Of a DNA stretch of 64,000 bases, positions 43,051 to 58,000 are shown piece by piece. The position numbers and the translations under genes are program-made. Position 1 is the first letter of the stretch, and each line of letters begins with the position of its first letter. The notes under the pieces are model-generated. The model made no database searches. It was not told the DNA's origin and saw only the letters and a list, made by a program, of their open reading frames with translations. Origin of the DNA: Romanomermis culicivorax (taxonomy: Eukaryota; Nematoda; Enoplea; Mermithida; Mermithidae); assembly GCA_963922205.1 (NCBI GenBank), contig CAWUHX010000247.1, forward strand, positions 372,001 through 436,000, written 5' to 3'.

Positions 43051-46000
43051 ATGAAACCTTTTTACGAGGATATTACTTCAGACGAAGACGACATGCCTAT
43101 AGAAATTTTAGAAGATATTACTTCGGATGAAGATGATATACCTATGGAAATTTTAGAAGATATTACTTCTGATGAAGATGATGAAACGATTGTGAATGAG
43201 TCCTCAGAGAATATTACCTCTGAGAAAGAAGAAGAAACACTTGATAATAATAATAATATTTTGGAAGAAGAAGAAGAAGAAGAAGAAGGAACTGTTTTAG
43301 ATTATGATGATGAAGATGATCAATACAAAAGTTATACGCCTTACAGTTCTGATGAGGAAGAAATTCACAAAGCAGTTCAAATTGGTGGCGGTGGTGGGGG
43401 TAGTGGAGGTGTAACAAATACATCTTTTGTTGCGGATGATTTTTTTGAACTAGGTCAACCCAGTACCGTAAATATTAGACGTTTTAATACAGAAGGTCGC
43501 GAGTACTCTGTGAACTTTCGTAATACTGAACATATGGATGATCTAAATGCTCAAATAGTGCCAACGTTTCAATGTATAGTAGAGCGAATTTCTGAGAATG
43601 TTGCTGATAATGCGTTTATAGGGTTTTCCTTTGACCATCCAGATTTGACGAAAGGTCGTGTTTTGATACCTTTTAGACCGAAACATGCTTTAACTGGAGA
43701 CTTGATTGTAAACACTCTTAACGCTGTTCTTCAATCAAATGAGCAAATACAAATTGATAGTCGTCAGTCTACAATTCGTACCATTGTTGTAACACCACCT
43801 GCGGGTAGTGGTAAGCTAATTAAAATTACTTATGTAAGATTTTTATTTATTTATTTATTTAAGGTGTTTACAATGCTCATCAATATTTAAAACATAATGA
43901 TTTTCTAAAAGATAAACGCTGCATTATTCAAATCAACAACACTGATGATTTATGTTTTGCTAGAGCTCTAGTTGTTGCTAGAGCTTACATTCATAAAAAA
44001 AATAAGAATGCTGAGCACAAATGGGAAAGTATTCGAAAGTCTGACAAGTCACACCTGCTGCAAACAAAAGTTGCTAAAGAACTGATGACTTTGGCAGGCT
44101 TAGCTAATCATCAAGGAGCTTGCGGTTTTCAACAGTGGGGACAATTGCAAACTGTTTTATTACCCGATTATCAAATCAAAGTTTTTAGCAAAGAACGCTT
44201 TAAAGATTTGATATTTAGAGGTTAGAGTTTTTTATTTGTCTGTTATTGTGTACGTATTTAGAATTTTAAGTACCTGAAGCAATGCATGTTTTGAATATTT
44301 GCCACCATAATAATCATTACTCCGTCATTACAAGGATGCCTGGATTTTTTGACCGCGGTTACTTTTGTCCTCATTGCGATCTGGCCTATAATAACAAAAT
44401 AGAACACAGATGTAGAAACGTTTGTCCTCCGTGTTACAATACACCCCCCTGTAATCAATTTAATGCTCGAAAATGCAAAGATTGTCTGCGATATTTTAAA
44501 AACGATAAGTGTTTTGCACGACACAAGCTTGTTTTTACTCAAAGAGGTCAATCGAAACGTCAAAAAACAGGCGTATCTATTTGCGAACATTTTAAAGTGT
44601 GTGAACAATGTGATACACTGATTCGACGAGCACATTCTAATCCTCATAATTGCGGTTATTTTGAATGCAAAACATGCAGGAAAAGCGTACCTAAAAAAGG
44701 TATTAGATATGGTATAATTATTTTATTTAATTTTATTTTATATGAAAATTTTTAATTTTAGATCATTTATGTTTTATGCAACCTGTTGGTAGTGAACAAA
44801 TTGAAGAGGAAGAAGATATATTTGAAACAAATGTTGATGAGGACGAGTGTCTAGATGATAATGAAACAGGAATTACTGATAAGTGCCCTGTTAATCAAAA
44901 ATTTGTTTTTTATGATTTTGAGACTACACAGGAAAAAATTCTACGACAAAGCGAATTAGGTGATGTGTTCGAACATGAACCAAATTTATGTGTTGTCCAT
45001 ACTGTATGCGATCAGTGTCGTCAAAACAAGGGAAATTTTTGCTGCAATACATGCGGTCAACGCGAACGTATTTTCAAAGGATCTACATGTCTAAATGATT
45101 TCTGCGAATACCTTTTTGCAAAAGGTATGAAAAACATTACTGCAATAGCGCATAATTCTCGAGGATTCGATGGACAATTTATAATGCAGTTTTTGTATTG
45201 TAATGGACATCATAAACTACATATCATTAATAAGGGTGAATTAGTAAATTGTTTATAGTTTTTCATTTTCATCTATTTATTTATTTATCTATTTTTAGGT
45301 TTAGAGTTGATGTGTATCAAAGTAGGGTCGATAAAAATTATTGATTCTCTGAACTTTCTTCCGATGCCTTTGGCGGCTTTACCGAAAGCATTTGGAATAA
45401 GTGAAATATGTAAAGGATATTTCCCTCATTTCTTTAATAGAAAAGAAAATTACGGATATATTGGCTCATATCCATCACCCAACATGTACGGTTACAATGC
45501 TATGAAACCTGTGGCTCGTGCCACGTTTCTGGAGTGGTATAATCGAAAGCTTGAAGCAGTGAGTTTGCAAAAGTATAAAGTTTTGCATTTATATGCATCA
45601 TTGTTTAGGGTTGTCAATTTAATTTTGATAATGAGTCAATTGACTACTGTCGTAGCGATGTGCAAGTTTTACGACAATGTTGTATGAAATTTCGCGATAT
45701 TTTTATGGAAGAAGCAAATGTCGATCCTTTTGAAAATTCAATAACCATTGCTAGTGCTTGCAACTTAGTTTTCCGACATTTATTTTTGAAACCAGATACT
45801 ATTGGTGTAATACCCTACAAAGGTTATGGTAAAGAAGAAAGACAATCTGTTATAGCCTTAAAATGGTTGAAGTGGTTAGTCCATAAAAATGAAAAACTGT
45901 ATATTCGACATAAACTTAATGGTGGCGAAGTTCAAATTGGAAGATACAGAGTTGATGGTTTATCAGGTAATTTTGTTCAAATTTTTGAAATTTTAATATC

Positions 46001-49000
46001 TATATGTTTGCTCATTAAGACACCACAATTTATGAATTTCACGGTTGTTATTGGCATGGTTGCCCTAAATGTATGAAAAATAGATATCAATTAACAGCCG
46101 ATAATAATACAAAAGCAGTCGATGCATATGAACGCACTTTTAACCGGGTTATGGAACTTCAATCACTCGGTTATAGCGTAGTCGAAATGTGGGAGTGCGA
46201 ACTTTTACAACAACTTCACTCAGATCCCGAAATGAAAACATTTTTTGATACAGTCAAAATACCGGAACCTATAAATCCTCAAGAAGGTAAAATCTTGAAT
46301 TGTTCTTTTTTATTTTGTCAAAAGTTTTCTTGTTTTAGCTTTCTTTGGTGGTCGCACTAATGCTGTAAAACTGTATCATAAAATTAAGTACAATGAAGAT
46401 GGTACACCTGCAGAAAAGATCAATTATGTAGATGTATGCAGTTTATACCCATTTGTCAACAAATATGGGAAATACCCTACAGGTCATCCAAAAATCTTTA
46501 CTGGAGATTTTGAAGAGGTCAGTTCAACGTCACAACCTTATGAGGGGTTAATCAAGTGTACGGTTTTACCACCTCCCAAACTCTTACATCCTGTTTTACT
46601 GTATTGACATGGTGGTAAATTATTGTTTCCTTTATGCAAAACTTGCACGCATGATTCACAAAAGACCACATGCCTGCATAACGACCAAGACAGAGCATTA
46701 GATGGTACATGGGTTACGATAGAATTATATAAAGCCTTAGAGAAGGGATATAAGGTATATGTTGTAGTGTGTTTTCCGCCGATTTTTCACTGTTTTGTCA
46801 AAACGCGTCACAGGCCCGCAGGTGGCAAGTGGAGAGAGCAAAGCGAACCACCAGCAGTCATCTTACTGTAGCGCACGTCGGTACGCGTGCGCTGGTCTCT
46901 CTCTATTCACTTATCGTAACATATACTTTGTGTGTGTTTTTATTTCTCTACTAGTTGTGTGCCCCGCCGGCCACCACTAGTTTATATTAGCAGCCTCCCA
47001 CCACGTCTTCTCGTCCTTTCTCGCCTGTGCGTGGGAGTCGATTTATTATTATTATTATTTTTCTTCGCCTCCCCTGTCACGTTTTGTCACGTAAGTTTTC
47101 GTACTTTTATCGTATAATAATAAATAGGTAGGAAAGCCCCTTTGTCTCTTGGTACTGAGCAATAAGGGAGACAATTAAAGAAACTAGGTTTTTCTTTAAT
47201 TGTTGGGTTAATCATTGTCAGGGTTTAACTACCAGTAATTAGATTATCGGGTAAACGTGGGCGTGGGACGCACGTACATTAAGGACGCAACCTCAGAATC
47301 CCAATCCTGCTCACGCCGCATCATCTCCGCCCCGACCAAAACCAAGATACAACACTGGTGACCGTTTGGATTGTACGTTGCCGCTCCCCGCTGTTGCGTT
47401 GCATCCGAAAAATCCAAAGAATTCAAAATTCGACCCCGCCGTAGCTGCGCCAAAGGGTACAAACGAGGTTATTATACCTTGAGAAAAAAGATGCCAATGG
47501 TAAGCCACACACCGCCGGACTTCACTCGATTTCCGTCGCGCTCCAGTTCTCCGAATGCCGCCACAGCCGCACGCCGCGCCTTAAGTTTTGACCAGATGAT
47601 GTTGCCGCCACCGTCAAATATTACGCAATCGACAGCGGTACCCACGGTAAGCCTCTCGCCCCATAATCCGCCCTTGTCTAATTTCAGCACTCCCGCGCTG
47701 GACCGGACGGCACAACCGCAAGCACCGCTCATTCCCGCAACCGCGGCGACGACTAATTCTCAAACTCCGCGGCCTCTAAATCAAAACCTCCTTACCGCCG
47801 CCGAAAATCGCCTTAACGCGCCACCCGCACCGCAAATACCGCCGCCAACCGCGCCGACTCGAAGTAATAATGACCAAATTGTCGCCAGAACCGACTTCTC
47901 CGAATCCTTTGTCAATATCGAACCACCGCAAGCTCCAGCCGCCAACCGCGCTTCAGTAAATGATCACCGCAGCAGTTTAGCTATCGCAAACGCCAACGAA
48001 GTCCAAAATTTTCGAATCAAAGCACGCGACGCACTGGAACAACTCAACACTGCCGCCGCGCGTATAACCAACAATGTCCCCACGGTACAAACCATCGATC
48101 AAATTATCGGCGCCGTCTCCGATCAATTCCAAGCCCAGCAATTACGCGTCCAACGCGAAATCCAGGAACAAACAAAAGCCACTAACGCCCGTTTCGCCGC
48201 ACTCGCTGAGCAAATGCAACAATTGATTTCCACAACCGCCGCCGCGACGCACGCGCGTAACCCGCCTACACCAAGACCGCCGCCGGTGTCCTCACGGTTT
48301 CACGGCGAGGAAACAAGAAATATTTATATCCCAAACGAAACTCTCCATGAAACTGAACCGGCTCCAGTCTTTGGCAGGCTACCAAACCAAGTCAAACCCA
48401 AAGCACCATCGACGGATACCTTATATAATAACGAGTTCGCCCGCACTACGTGCGCCGACGAAGATTTACACCGTTCCGCCCTTCAAAGACGCCCACCGCC
48501 CGCGGCAAACCAGTTTGGCTTCTCAGATTACCCACCCGAGGATTATTATGAACACCCGCATCCTCTGTACGACATGCCGCGCACGTCTCATCGTGAGGAA
48601 GATAGCCGCATCAAAACAATAGTCGACAATATGCACCCGCTGATAATTGACGGCGCCGCAACCAATAAACCCCTGTTACGCTTCTTCATCCGACTGGAAA
48701 ATGAGTTCGGTTACGACGCTTCCAGTCACGTAAAGATGAGTGCCCTTCGCCGACTCACACGCGATACGCCGAGCGATATGATCCAAGATATGACGCGGTA
48801 CGAAGACGCCAAACACTTACTCATGTTCCAGTTGGCGCCCGATTGCAACCCGATGACTCTTAAACGCGAACTTGCGTCCATCACACCAGAAGCTGGAGGA
48901 GAGCCCGCCGCATTCCTGAGTAAGGTAATGACTTATGTACAACTATTGTATCAGCATGAAGATCAAACTTTCCGGCACAAACAAGTAATTGATACCTTTT

Positions 49001-52000
49001 TGACCAAAATGCCTGTTTTCTATCAACTCACGATTGGCGAACAAGCAAAGGGTTTCACAAATGTTCAACAACTGGCCGACGCCGTAGCCAAAGCCCGTAG
49101 TGTCCTCAATGCAACTAAAGCCGAAATCGGAACCGCGGAAAGACCCATTCTTGTAAATCAAGCCGATCAAGATGCACCACCACCGAAGTCGCCGCAACCA
49201 TTTGACCGCCGTTTTGAACGCCAGCGCAGCATGGCCGCCCTCAAAATCGCTACCGCGAGCGCTCTCCCTCAATGGACCGTAGGATGCAAAATCCGGCGCC
49301 CCAACCCACTAAATTCGACTCTTTCCAACCACCGCCGCCGCAACTGCCGCGCACGGAGATGCTTTTGGAACAATTAATTCAACGATACGACCGCGACTAT
49401 GAAGAACGAAAATCTCGAAAACGTCCTGAAGAAACGATTTCCAACAATAGGCAACAAAGCCCGCGCCACCAATCTCAAAGCAGAGAGCCGTACGCAAATC
49501 GCTTTGACCGATCCGCCAGCAGAGACCGCGCACGTACGACGCAACCCACAGGTCTTTGGTGCGACGCCCACAAATCCCGCACCCACAACACCGAAGACTG
49601 CGTCTGGCTCAAACGGCAGAACGCTCAACAGTCAGCCCGACTTGAACCAAACCGCCCAAGTTACGCCGCCCAACCACGGCAAGTTGATTTTCGAAACAAT
49701 TCAAACGACGTCCGTGGACAACGCGATTGGCGACCCCGCCGCGGAGGACCGCCCCAACGAGGAGCGAACTACGCCCGCGGCGCGCGAAACCATTTTTATG
49801 AAGGTAACCCTGTACAACGCCCAAATGATTTTATTCAGAATACCTACGCCGTTTACCCGAACCATCAATTTCCAGCGCCGTGGGAACAACATATCCATTA
49901 CAACGCGGTACCGGCCCCATACGTCACGACGCCGACAGATTCATCGCGCGCTAGTTCTCAATCTTCAGAATTGCAAATTACCCTACCCGCCCTTCCGGCA
50001 CTGAATACGGCGTCAATACCCGCGCTCGAAACACGCGTTAACAATCAATCAACGTCAACGGCCAATATGGTTGTTCCATCCAAAGAAATCGCTTCCGCCG
50101 CGCCCATTGTTAGCCCCGGCATTGTCCGTTGGAATGCAACGGGCCGCGCTTTTCAAGACCCCTGTCACATCCGTTCGTCCGTTTGTCAAATTGATAACCT
50201 CACGCCATCTTCCAAATCGTTTGTCCGCAAATACGCTTCTACGAGAGCCTTTCAAATCCCAATCAAAATTGGAGCCGTCAAAGCACACGTGCTCATCGAT
50301 ACAGGTGCCCAATGTTCCGTCCTCTCATCAGGGTTAGTCAAACGCGCTTTCAACAAGCAATCGCTTCAACTCCCGATTTGTGGAAAAATCAAAGTAGCCG
50401 ACGGCGCGTAGTCAACGCTCACGGCCCGGTAGTCGTTACGATGGAATCCGCGTTCGGAGAGCACATGATCAAATGCGTAATCCTTGACGACGACGGAAAC
50501 GATCAATTCATCATTGGAACCGATTTCCTCGGGCATCCCGATATCCACGCCATTTTAAATTTCAAAGACAATTACATCGAAATTCAAGACGTTAAACTGC
50601 CGCTCAAGGTAATCGCCTCGGTCCGCCCGCAAACGGAACTGTTTCTCAAAGCCGCTAACGACAACGTTTTAGAAGAAATACCAGAGGACGAACGAGTAAG
50701 TTGTTATGACGATAAATCCGATATTTTTAGCCAACCCGAAGAAATCGAAGTTGAACAACCGATACGGCAGGCTCAACCTAGCCCACACCAACCGCCCCCT
50801 CGGCGGCTGGAGGTTACCGAGCTCGCCGAACCGATTTTTCTCATCGCCCAAGCCTCTGTTTCGATTTCACCACACTGCCAACAATGGGTCAAAAGTAGCG
50901 TTTTTCCCACAACATCGGCGACAGTGCCCGACGTGATCGTACAACCACTCGCCACGGATAACGTTGCCGCAGAACTTCCAGTCGAAACCGCAGTGGTCAA
51001 CATCACCAACGGCCATTGTCCGCTCCTCTTCATCAACAATACGCCCAACAGTATCAAACTCCGACCAAATCAACTCATTGCAATGGCAAAGCACACGCTG
51101 GAGTATTCCGAAGCCCACGCCGACTGTCAGATAGCAACCGCTGCCGCCGACCGCGACTTAACTGACCACGAGCCGGCCGCACTGGACAAATCGTTCCCCG
51201 GCAACACCGCACAACAAAAGCTAGAATACGCCCTGAACAAAATGACGGAAAAGACATACGTTTCTACCGCGCAAAAAGCAAAAGCCCTCAAGATGCTCCG
51301 ACACCACCGCGATGTTTTCAGCCTCCCCGGAGACAAACCAACTATCACTAGCGAGTTGACCATCAGCATCGACACCGGCACCGCAAAGCCCGTATCCCGC
51401 CATTATTACCACGCCGCGATGGAGCAGAGACCGATTGTCCGTCGCCATATTCAAGAAATGCTCGAAAATGATTTTATCGAACCATCCCGCTCACCTTGGG
51501 CCGCACCGCTATTTTTGGTAAAGAAAAAAGACGGCTCTTGGAGACCCGTTGTCGACTACTGCGGAATCAACGATGTGACGCCGAGCGACAAATTCCCGAT
51601 CCCGCGCATCGACGACTACTTGGACGCAATGGGACACGCAAAATTCTTCACCACACTTGACCTCAAAGCCGGGTACTGGCAGGTACCCCTCGACGCCGAC
51701 TCCCGCGACAAGACAACCTTCATCTGCCAAGAAGGTTTGTTTCGCTTCAAAGTTTTGCCTTTCGGCTTGAAGAACGCGCCCGCAGAATTTCAACGCTTAA
51801 TGGAACGAATCCTTCGCCCGTATATCTGGAAAATCTGCCTCGTTTACATCGACGATATCATCATTTTCTCGAACTTGTTTGAAGAACATTTGGAACATCT
51901 CCAAATCGTTTTTGACGCCCTCCGCGCGGCCAATCTTATGCTTCGGCCCGACAAATGCGAATTCTTGCCGCCACAGGTCAAATTTTTGGGACATCTACTT

Positions 52001-55000
52001 AGCGCCCACGGAATCGCCGCCGATCCCGAGAAAGTCAAAGCGATCGCCGAATACGAATTCCCAAAGACCAAAAAAGGTATGCAAAGTTTTTTAGGCTTAG
52101 TCCAATGGTGCAAGCGATTCATCCCAAATTTGGCGACCTTGTCCAGTCCTTTGTACGGACTCTTACGCAAAGACGCCCAATATTCCGCCACGGATGAACA
52201 CTACGCCGCATTCAAAGGTATAAAGAACGCTCTTACATCTTCGCCCTTTCTCCGCTACCTGGTTTACGATGGCAAAGCTCAATTTGTTATTCAAACTGAC
52301 GCCAGTACGACCGCCATCGGAGCAATTCTGTATCAAGAAAACGAAAACGATCAATGGGTCATCCCCTACAATAGTCGCGTACTCACCGATGCCGAAACCC
52401 GCTACAGTACAACTGAGCGTGAATGCCTCGCCATTGTCTACGGCTTCCGGATGTACCCCCACTATGTGTACGGCCAGAAAGTTATCGTCCGCACCGACCA
52501 CAAGCCGCTCGAATGGCTCAAAGACGAAAAACACCGCAATTCACGACTCCAACGCTTCGCGATCAGTCTCCAAGACTACGATTACAAAGTAGAATACGTT
52601 AAAGGTAAAGATAACGCCTGCGCCGATTTTCTGTCTAGGAAAGACGACCGCGACAAATCCCCAATCCAGAACGCTGAAAACTTGACCGCTACGATTTTCC
52701 GTGAGAATTTTCACCCTGCTGGTGCGACTAAGGCAACCGACTTAACGGTACCAGAAATACGCCCAGCAGTGGCCCCACTACCCATGGAAGTCGACGCCGA
52801 AATCAACGCCATCACTCATGCAATGACGAGAAAGACCATCAGTTCACCCACACTCCCTAATTCAATGCCTAAAGATGCCGACCACGAGCCGCCTCCGGCC
52901 GAAGTCATCACGATTGCCGCCCACGAAGAAATTTTGAACGCTCAAGCCGTGGATCTGGCCATAACAAAAATCATCGCCTCCCTCAAAACGGATAACGCCG
53001 CCAAACATCCACTGATTTTCTTCCTCGAAGATCAAATTTTATACCGGCAACTTAAAGAGGTCAAGCAATTAGTCGTACCCGCCTCCATGGTCGACCAAAC
53101 TCTTCATCAATTCCACGGCGCAAAAATTTTGAATCATCAAGGGACAAACGGTACGCTAGCAGCCATAAAAGCTCACTTTTGGTGGCCCCGCATGGAAGAA
53201 AATGTTCGAGATTGGATCAAAACCTGCAAAATTTGCCAATTAACAACGCCGCGCACCTCACCGCCTCCGCCATTGTTGCCAATTCAACCCAAACATCCAT
53301 TTGAAATCGTGGCAACCAACATCGTTAACATTTCGCCAGTAGGTGAGAAACGCCCCTACGTTATTGTTTTTCAGGATTACTTTACAAAATTCGTGTCCGC
53401 GCATCTGATACCAGATCAAAAAGCTTCAACAATAGTGGAATGTTTTATCAACAACGTTGTCCTCACGCACGGCAGCCCACTTGTACTCCTTTCCAATCAG
53501 GGTGGATGCTTTACGTCAAAACTCATGCAAGATATCTGCGAACTTCTCAAAATTAGAAAAGTTAAAACAACGGCGTACCACCCCCAGTGCAACGGAATGG
53601 TCAAACGTTTCAATCAAACATTGATCGCCCAGCTCAAAAAGTATACCGCCGACGACTCCGACAACTGGGAGCGATACCTGCCCTACGCCGTGTTCGCTTA
53701 CAACGCCACGCCGCATACAGCCACACGACATTCGCCGTTCAGTTTATTACGAGGATATGAACCGCGCATCACCTTCGACTACGACTGCGCCCGCCGCCTC
53801 ACCTTGCCGTTGAACTACGACGCTTATCAACATATCCTAACGCAAGCCCAACTCAAGATGCACGAAAAAATTAAAGCTAACCTTGATGCCGCAGCTGCCG
53901 CCAGCAAGGAATATTTTGACCGCAAAGCTCGAAAACGCGACTTCGTCGTCAACGACTTAGTTCTTTTGACCAACACGCGCAAAGCCAACAAAATTCAACC
54001 CGACTTCATCGGGCCTTTCCTCATCACGGACGCCTCCCGCGCAGCCGAAAATGTTGTTACCATCGACTCACTCGACGCGCCCGGCCGCCCGCAGACCGTC
54101 TCCATAACACGTCTAAAACCGTTTGTCCCACGACCGGCAAAAGATGCATTTGAAAACGAAGAAGGTGGACCCCGCACGCCCCACACTTCTCGCCCGCAAT
54201 AGTTCGCTTTGAAATTTTCCTTTTGTGATACGGCGCTCATCACGCCGCATTGTAAATAATCTTTATGTTTGTTTAATTTAGATCATGGCGACCTCGTTAA
54301 CGAGCAAGGATGCACAGCAGTTTCGACACATTTCCATTCAATCCGCCTTTTACCAGCATTGAACCGACGTTACAATATCACTTTACATCCTGCCCCGGGT
54401 CCCACACTTTCGCAATAAGAAGGGGTTTCTTCTTTAATGTTAGATTCTGTTTGGCGCGAGGCCATTCGGTTTACTTCCGCCCGACCCTGGCCGCTATCAC
54501 TCTCATAAGACTAATTGGGAAAGGTTGATTTTACTCTCCATTAACATAGTGGTGTTTGTGTTGCTTTTCGTGATGATAGTGTTTGCATTTTCCTACTTTA
54601 CACTTTCTTCAACTTTCAGCGGCTTATTCTTTTACTATTTCATTTCCATCTTTCGCTTCCATCAGCAATAGTCGCATTTTCCAGCCGCTCCCAAAAAATT
54701 TTATTTTTTCAAAATGACGATGCCGTCGACTGGATCAACCTCCATGGCCGACGAGCCTCCGCCGTATCGTGAATCGATAAACGTCAACGAACGATACGTC
54801 CGTTGGGCCGAGCAGCAGCCCCATCAAAACGATCTAAGTTTCGCCTGCGACGGTATTTTCTCATTTTATGCTTTTGCTGCTTATACTTGCATGCTTTTGC
54901 TTGGGACCCCATGGGTATCTCCCCCTCTGTAGTTTTGGGTCAGATTTCCATGGTCAGCCGCCGCGATCCCCGCCATCATCAAGTTGTGGCCTCCTTAGTC

Positions 55001-58000
55001 CACAACCGGCCGCTGCTTTGATTTCCGCATACCACAACTCTCGTTATCTCGCTATCGTAGCCCGATCCAGTTGTCCAAATGCGCCCATCAAGGTGACATC
55101 ACCGCCCAAGCCAACACCGCCTCAAAGCATGTGTCTTTCTAACCAATTGAAAGCAACACAGCGCCTCCCTCCTGGTTCACGTTTAATCATCCTTCAAACC
55201 CCATGTCGCTCATTCGACGTGGTGTCCCCTGTGTCAATGATGAGTATCGCATTCGCTCTTGTTTAGAAAACAACGTCAAACGCCTGACTCGCGTCGCCGA
55301 TTTAGAGTCGTGGTACATTTCCATGTACGCGCGACCCCCGAATGTCTTGCCGCCGCCGATATTCCTTTCACCCGGAAGTTTGGGGCAGGCCTTGGCCGCC
55401 CAACCCACACCAAACTTCCGTGGCTACACGCTGGTCGGCTTTGACACCGAATCAATCATGGCCGCTGACATAAAACAGTTCCAGTTCACCGTGCAAATGC
55501 CAGCCGACCCCACGGCATCTAGCTACCCCCACTACGTTCAACTTGCGTTCCCGAATGGCACGATGTTCGTCTTCGAAACGTTCACCGCCACCCCGGAAGA
55601 CTGGACCGCGCTTTTCGCCCTAGTCGACAGCGACCACACCATCATGGTCTCTTTCGATGGAGCCGACGACTGGGCGGGAATATATGCTCTTCTGGGCACT
55701 CAATTTAGAACCGATCGACAAAAGAAGAACAAAGACCCCGTCGTAAAAGCAATCCACTTCGACACGTACCGCGTCATTCGAAACATCAACATATCCCCGT
55801 CACTGTACGAGTTGGCACGACGAATTGGTTTCTTTCCGGAAAAACACACGCTCAAAGCTACGGTTTCTGCCTTGTGGGCGCTGGACGTGTCAAAGCTCAC
55901 TTTACGCTTCCCCGGAGCCCTACGCTTTTTCAACAACCCAACAACGTCGTTCCTGCAATCCGACGTCCTGGCCTACGCGGCCCTCGACGCCTATTATCCG
56001 CTGCTATTGTTCTTGGCATTTGGTTGTTACGGCTTCATCCCCGAGGTCTACAACGCTCCCGCGTTGTTTCCCCACGACTCGTTGGACGCCGCCGAAATCG
56101 ACCATCTTGCCGAATACGTCATCGCAACTTTTCACAACGTCGCGCTGTCGGATGCCCTGCCCCCCGACTACGCCAACCGAATATACCCGACGACATCGCA
56201 AGTGGCCTTGCCCGCGATAATGCGAGACGAAGTTCTTTCGGCTTATAAATTTTTTATGTATGATTGCACATCGTCCGACCACGGTCGGTCTTTCTGTTTA
56301 GGTACGGTTCCCAATGGCTTCCGGGACGTCAAACCCTTGACGCGAACAACTCACCCGAAGCTTCTCCCCGTTCCAAAAGTGCCGAAGAAAAAGAAAAAGA
56401 AACAGAAGGACGAATGGAACAAGTCACCAGACGTTTCCGATGACGAAGATCCGGCTCTCAAACCACAATCAGTGTTCCATGATCCCAAACGCCTTCAAGC
56501 AGCCGTCACGTCAGCCATGAAGAGCAACCTCACCGATCGGCTTCTCGAATTGCTCAACTTTCCACTCTCGCCGATATATAAGTTGGCCATCCGCGATCGT
56601 ATGCCATACAACGACCCCAACTTACCGCCACTCCCTCACGAAGTTGACGATCTTTGGACAGAACGCGTAGCCGCCGACCAACCCCTACGCGAGCGCACTT
56701 ATAACGGTACCCATTATCGTTATCACCCTTCCACCATCCTTAACTTTTTACAGGTTGACGGAGAGTGGTTCCGAAAGCTAACGTCTTTAATGCCATTAGC
56801 CGCGCTCCTAGCTTCACCGTGTTCCGCCGCCGAATATGCCGTCGTCAAGGATGTTCTCCTTCGCCACGCTCAATCTATGACGCCAGAAATCCGCGCCGCA
56901 TTTTACGAGTGCATGTGGTACCGCAGCGACAGCAACCCCAATTCGCTTCTCACGAATTGGATGAACCGCATCACGGAACGCGAGCCCAGTTTTTCTAGCG
57001 ATCCAGGCACGTACATTTGCAATCGCTTTGCGTTACGCCCCATTGTGTTCAACGAAGACTTTCATATGGAAACGTCGGTCGAAGAAATTGAAATCGATGA
57101 ACACGACTATACGGCAAATCCACACAGCCGCTTCCACTTCTATTCAACGTTCATTGCGCTCATCGACTTCCAAAACCGTTTTTCGTTCCCCACGCCGGTG
57201 TATGCGTACCCCATGCCGACTACGGCTTCGGTGCAAACGCTCACCGCCGAGGAACTCCTCGACCGCCCTATCGACGTCGAAGTCGAACCCGCCGACGATG
57301 AACTACTTGAAACGCCAATCTTCGACCTCAACATAGCGAAGCTGCCGCCGTCAACAGACGTGTTGGCCCTTCCTATGGGACCCGCGCCTTCCGATATAAC
57401 CGCAACTGCCACGCAAATCAACGATTTCTTAAAATTGACACTCGATGAAATTTCCAACATCGCACCGGCTCCAATGGACGAGTCTACATCCGTCCAACCC
57501 GCCGCAATTGACTCCAAGACCATGACGTCAGAACAAATGTTGACCGACATACCCGAAGAAGGCACGGTGGATCAATCCACGTCTATGGACGTCGTCTCTA
57601 CAGAACCGGCCGCTACAATAACGACCACGGCACAAGCTGTGGATCCACAAATATACTTGGCGATGCCGGCAGTTTTGCCGGGACCTCCGCTCATTGCCAC
57701 TGTTGCTGCAGCCAGGTATAGTGCTCCCGTACGTTTTTCACAACAGATTATTTCAGCCGCTCAATGGGACGCCTTGGCCGCAGCCCTCGCCGCATATCAT
57801 TTCCCGCCACCGCCGCCCGGTATGTTGTTTCCCGAACATCAGTGGAAAGATTTCCCCGAAGCGTTGAAAGAACAGATACAACAAATTTTGTTGCCTCCAC
57901 CGACGTTGATCGCCCCGGCCCCGCAAGTAGCTCATATGGCTCCCGCGATGGCCCAACCCGTCGTTCAACCACCGGCTCTGTTACCGCCACCGGTCACATC

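Noticed and set aside
40020..46607. Reassigned genetic code (TGA read as an amino acid)
   Set aside because: Host genes and other Polinton and Gypsy genes here end at TGA in sensible places (capsid core protein, RFamide precursor, acidic exons), so TGA is a stop.
54868..55266. 132-residue frame with a hydrophobic start, considered as an envelope signal peptide
   Set aside because: No glycoprotein features, no downstream membrane anchor, and its end overlaps the exonuclease start in another frame.
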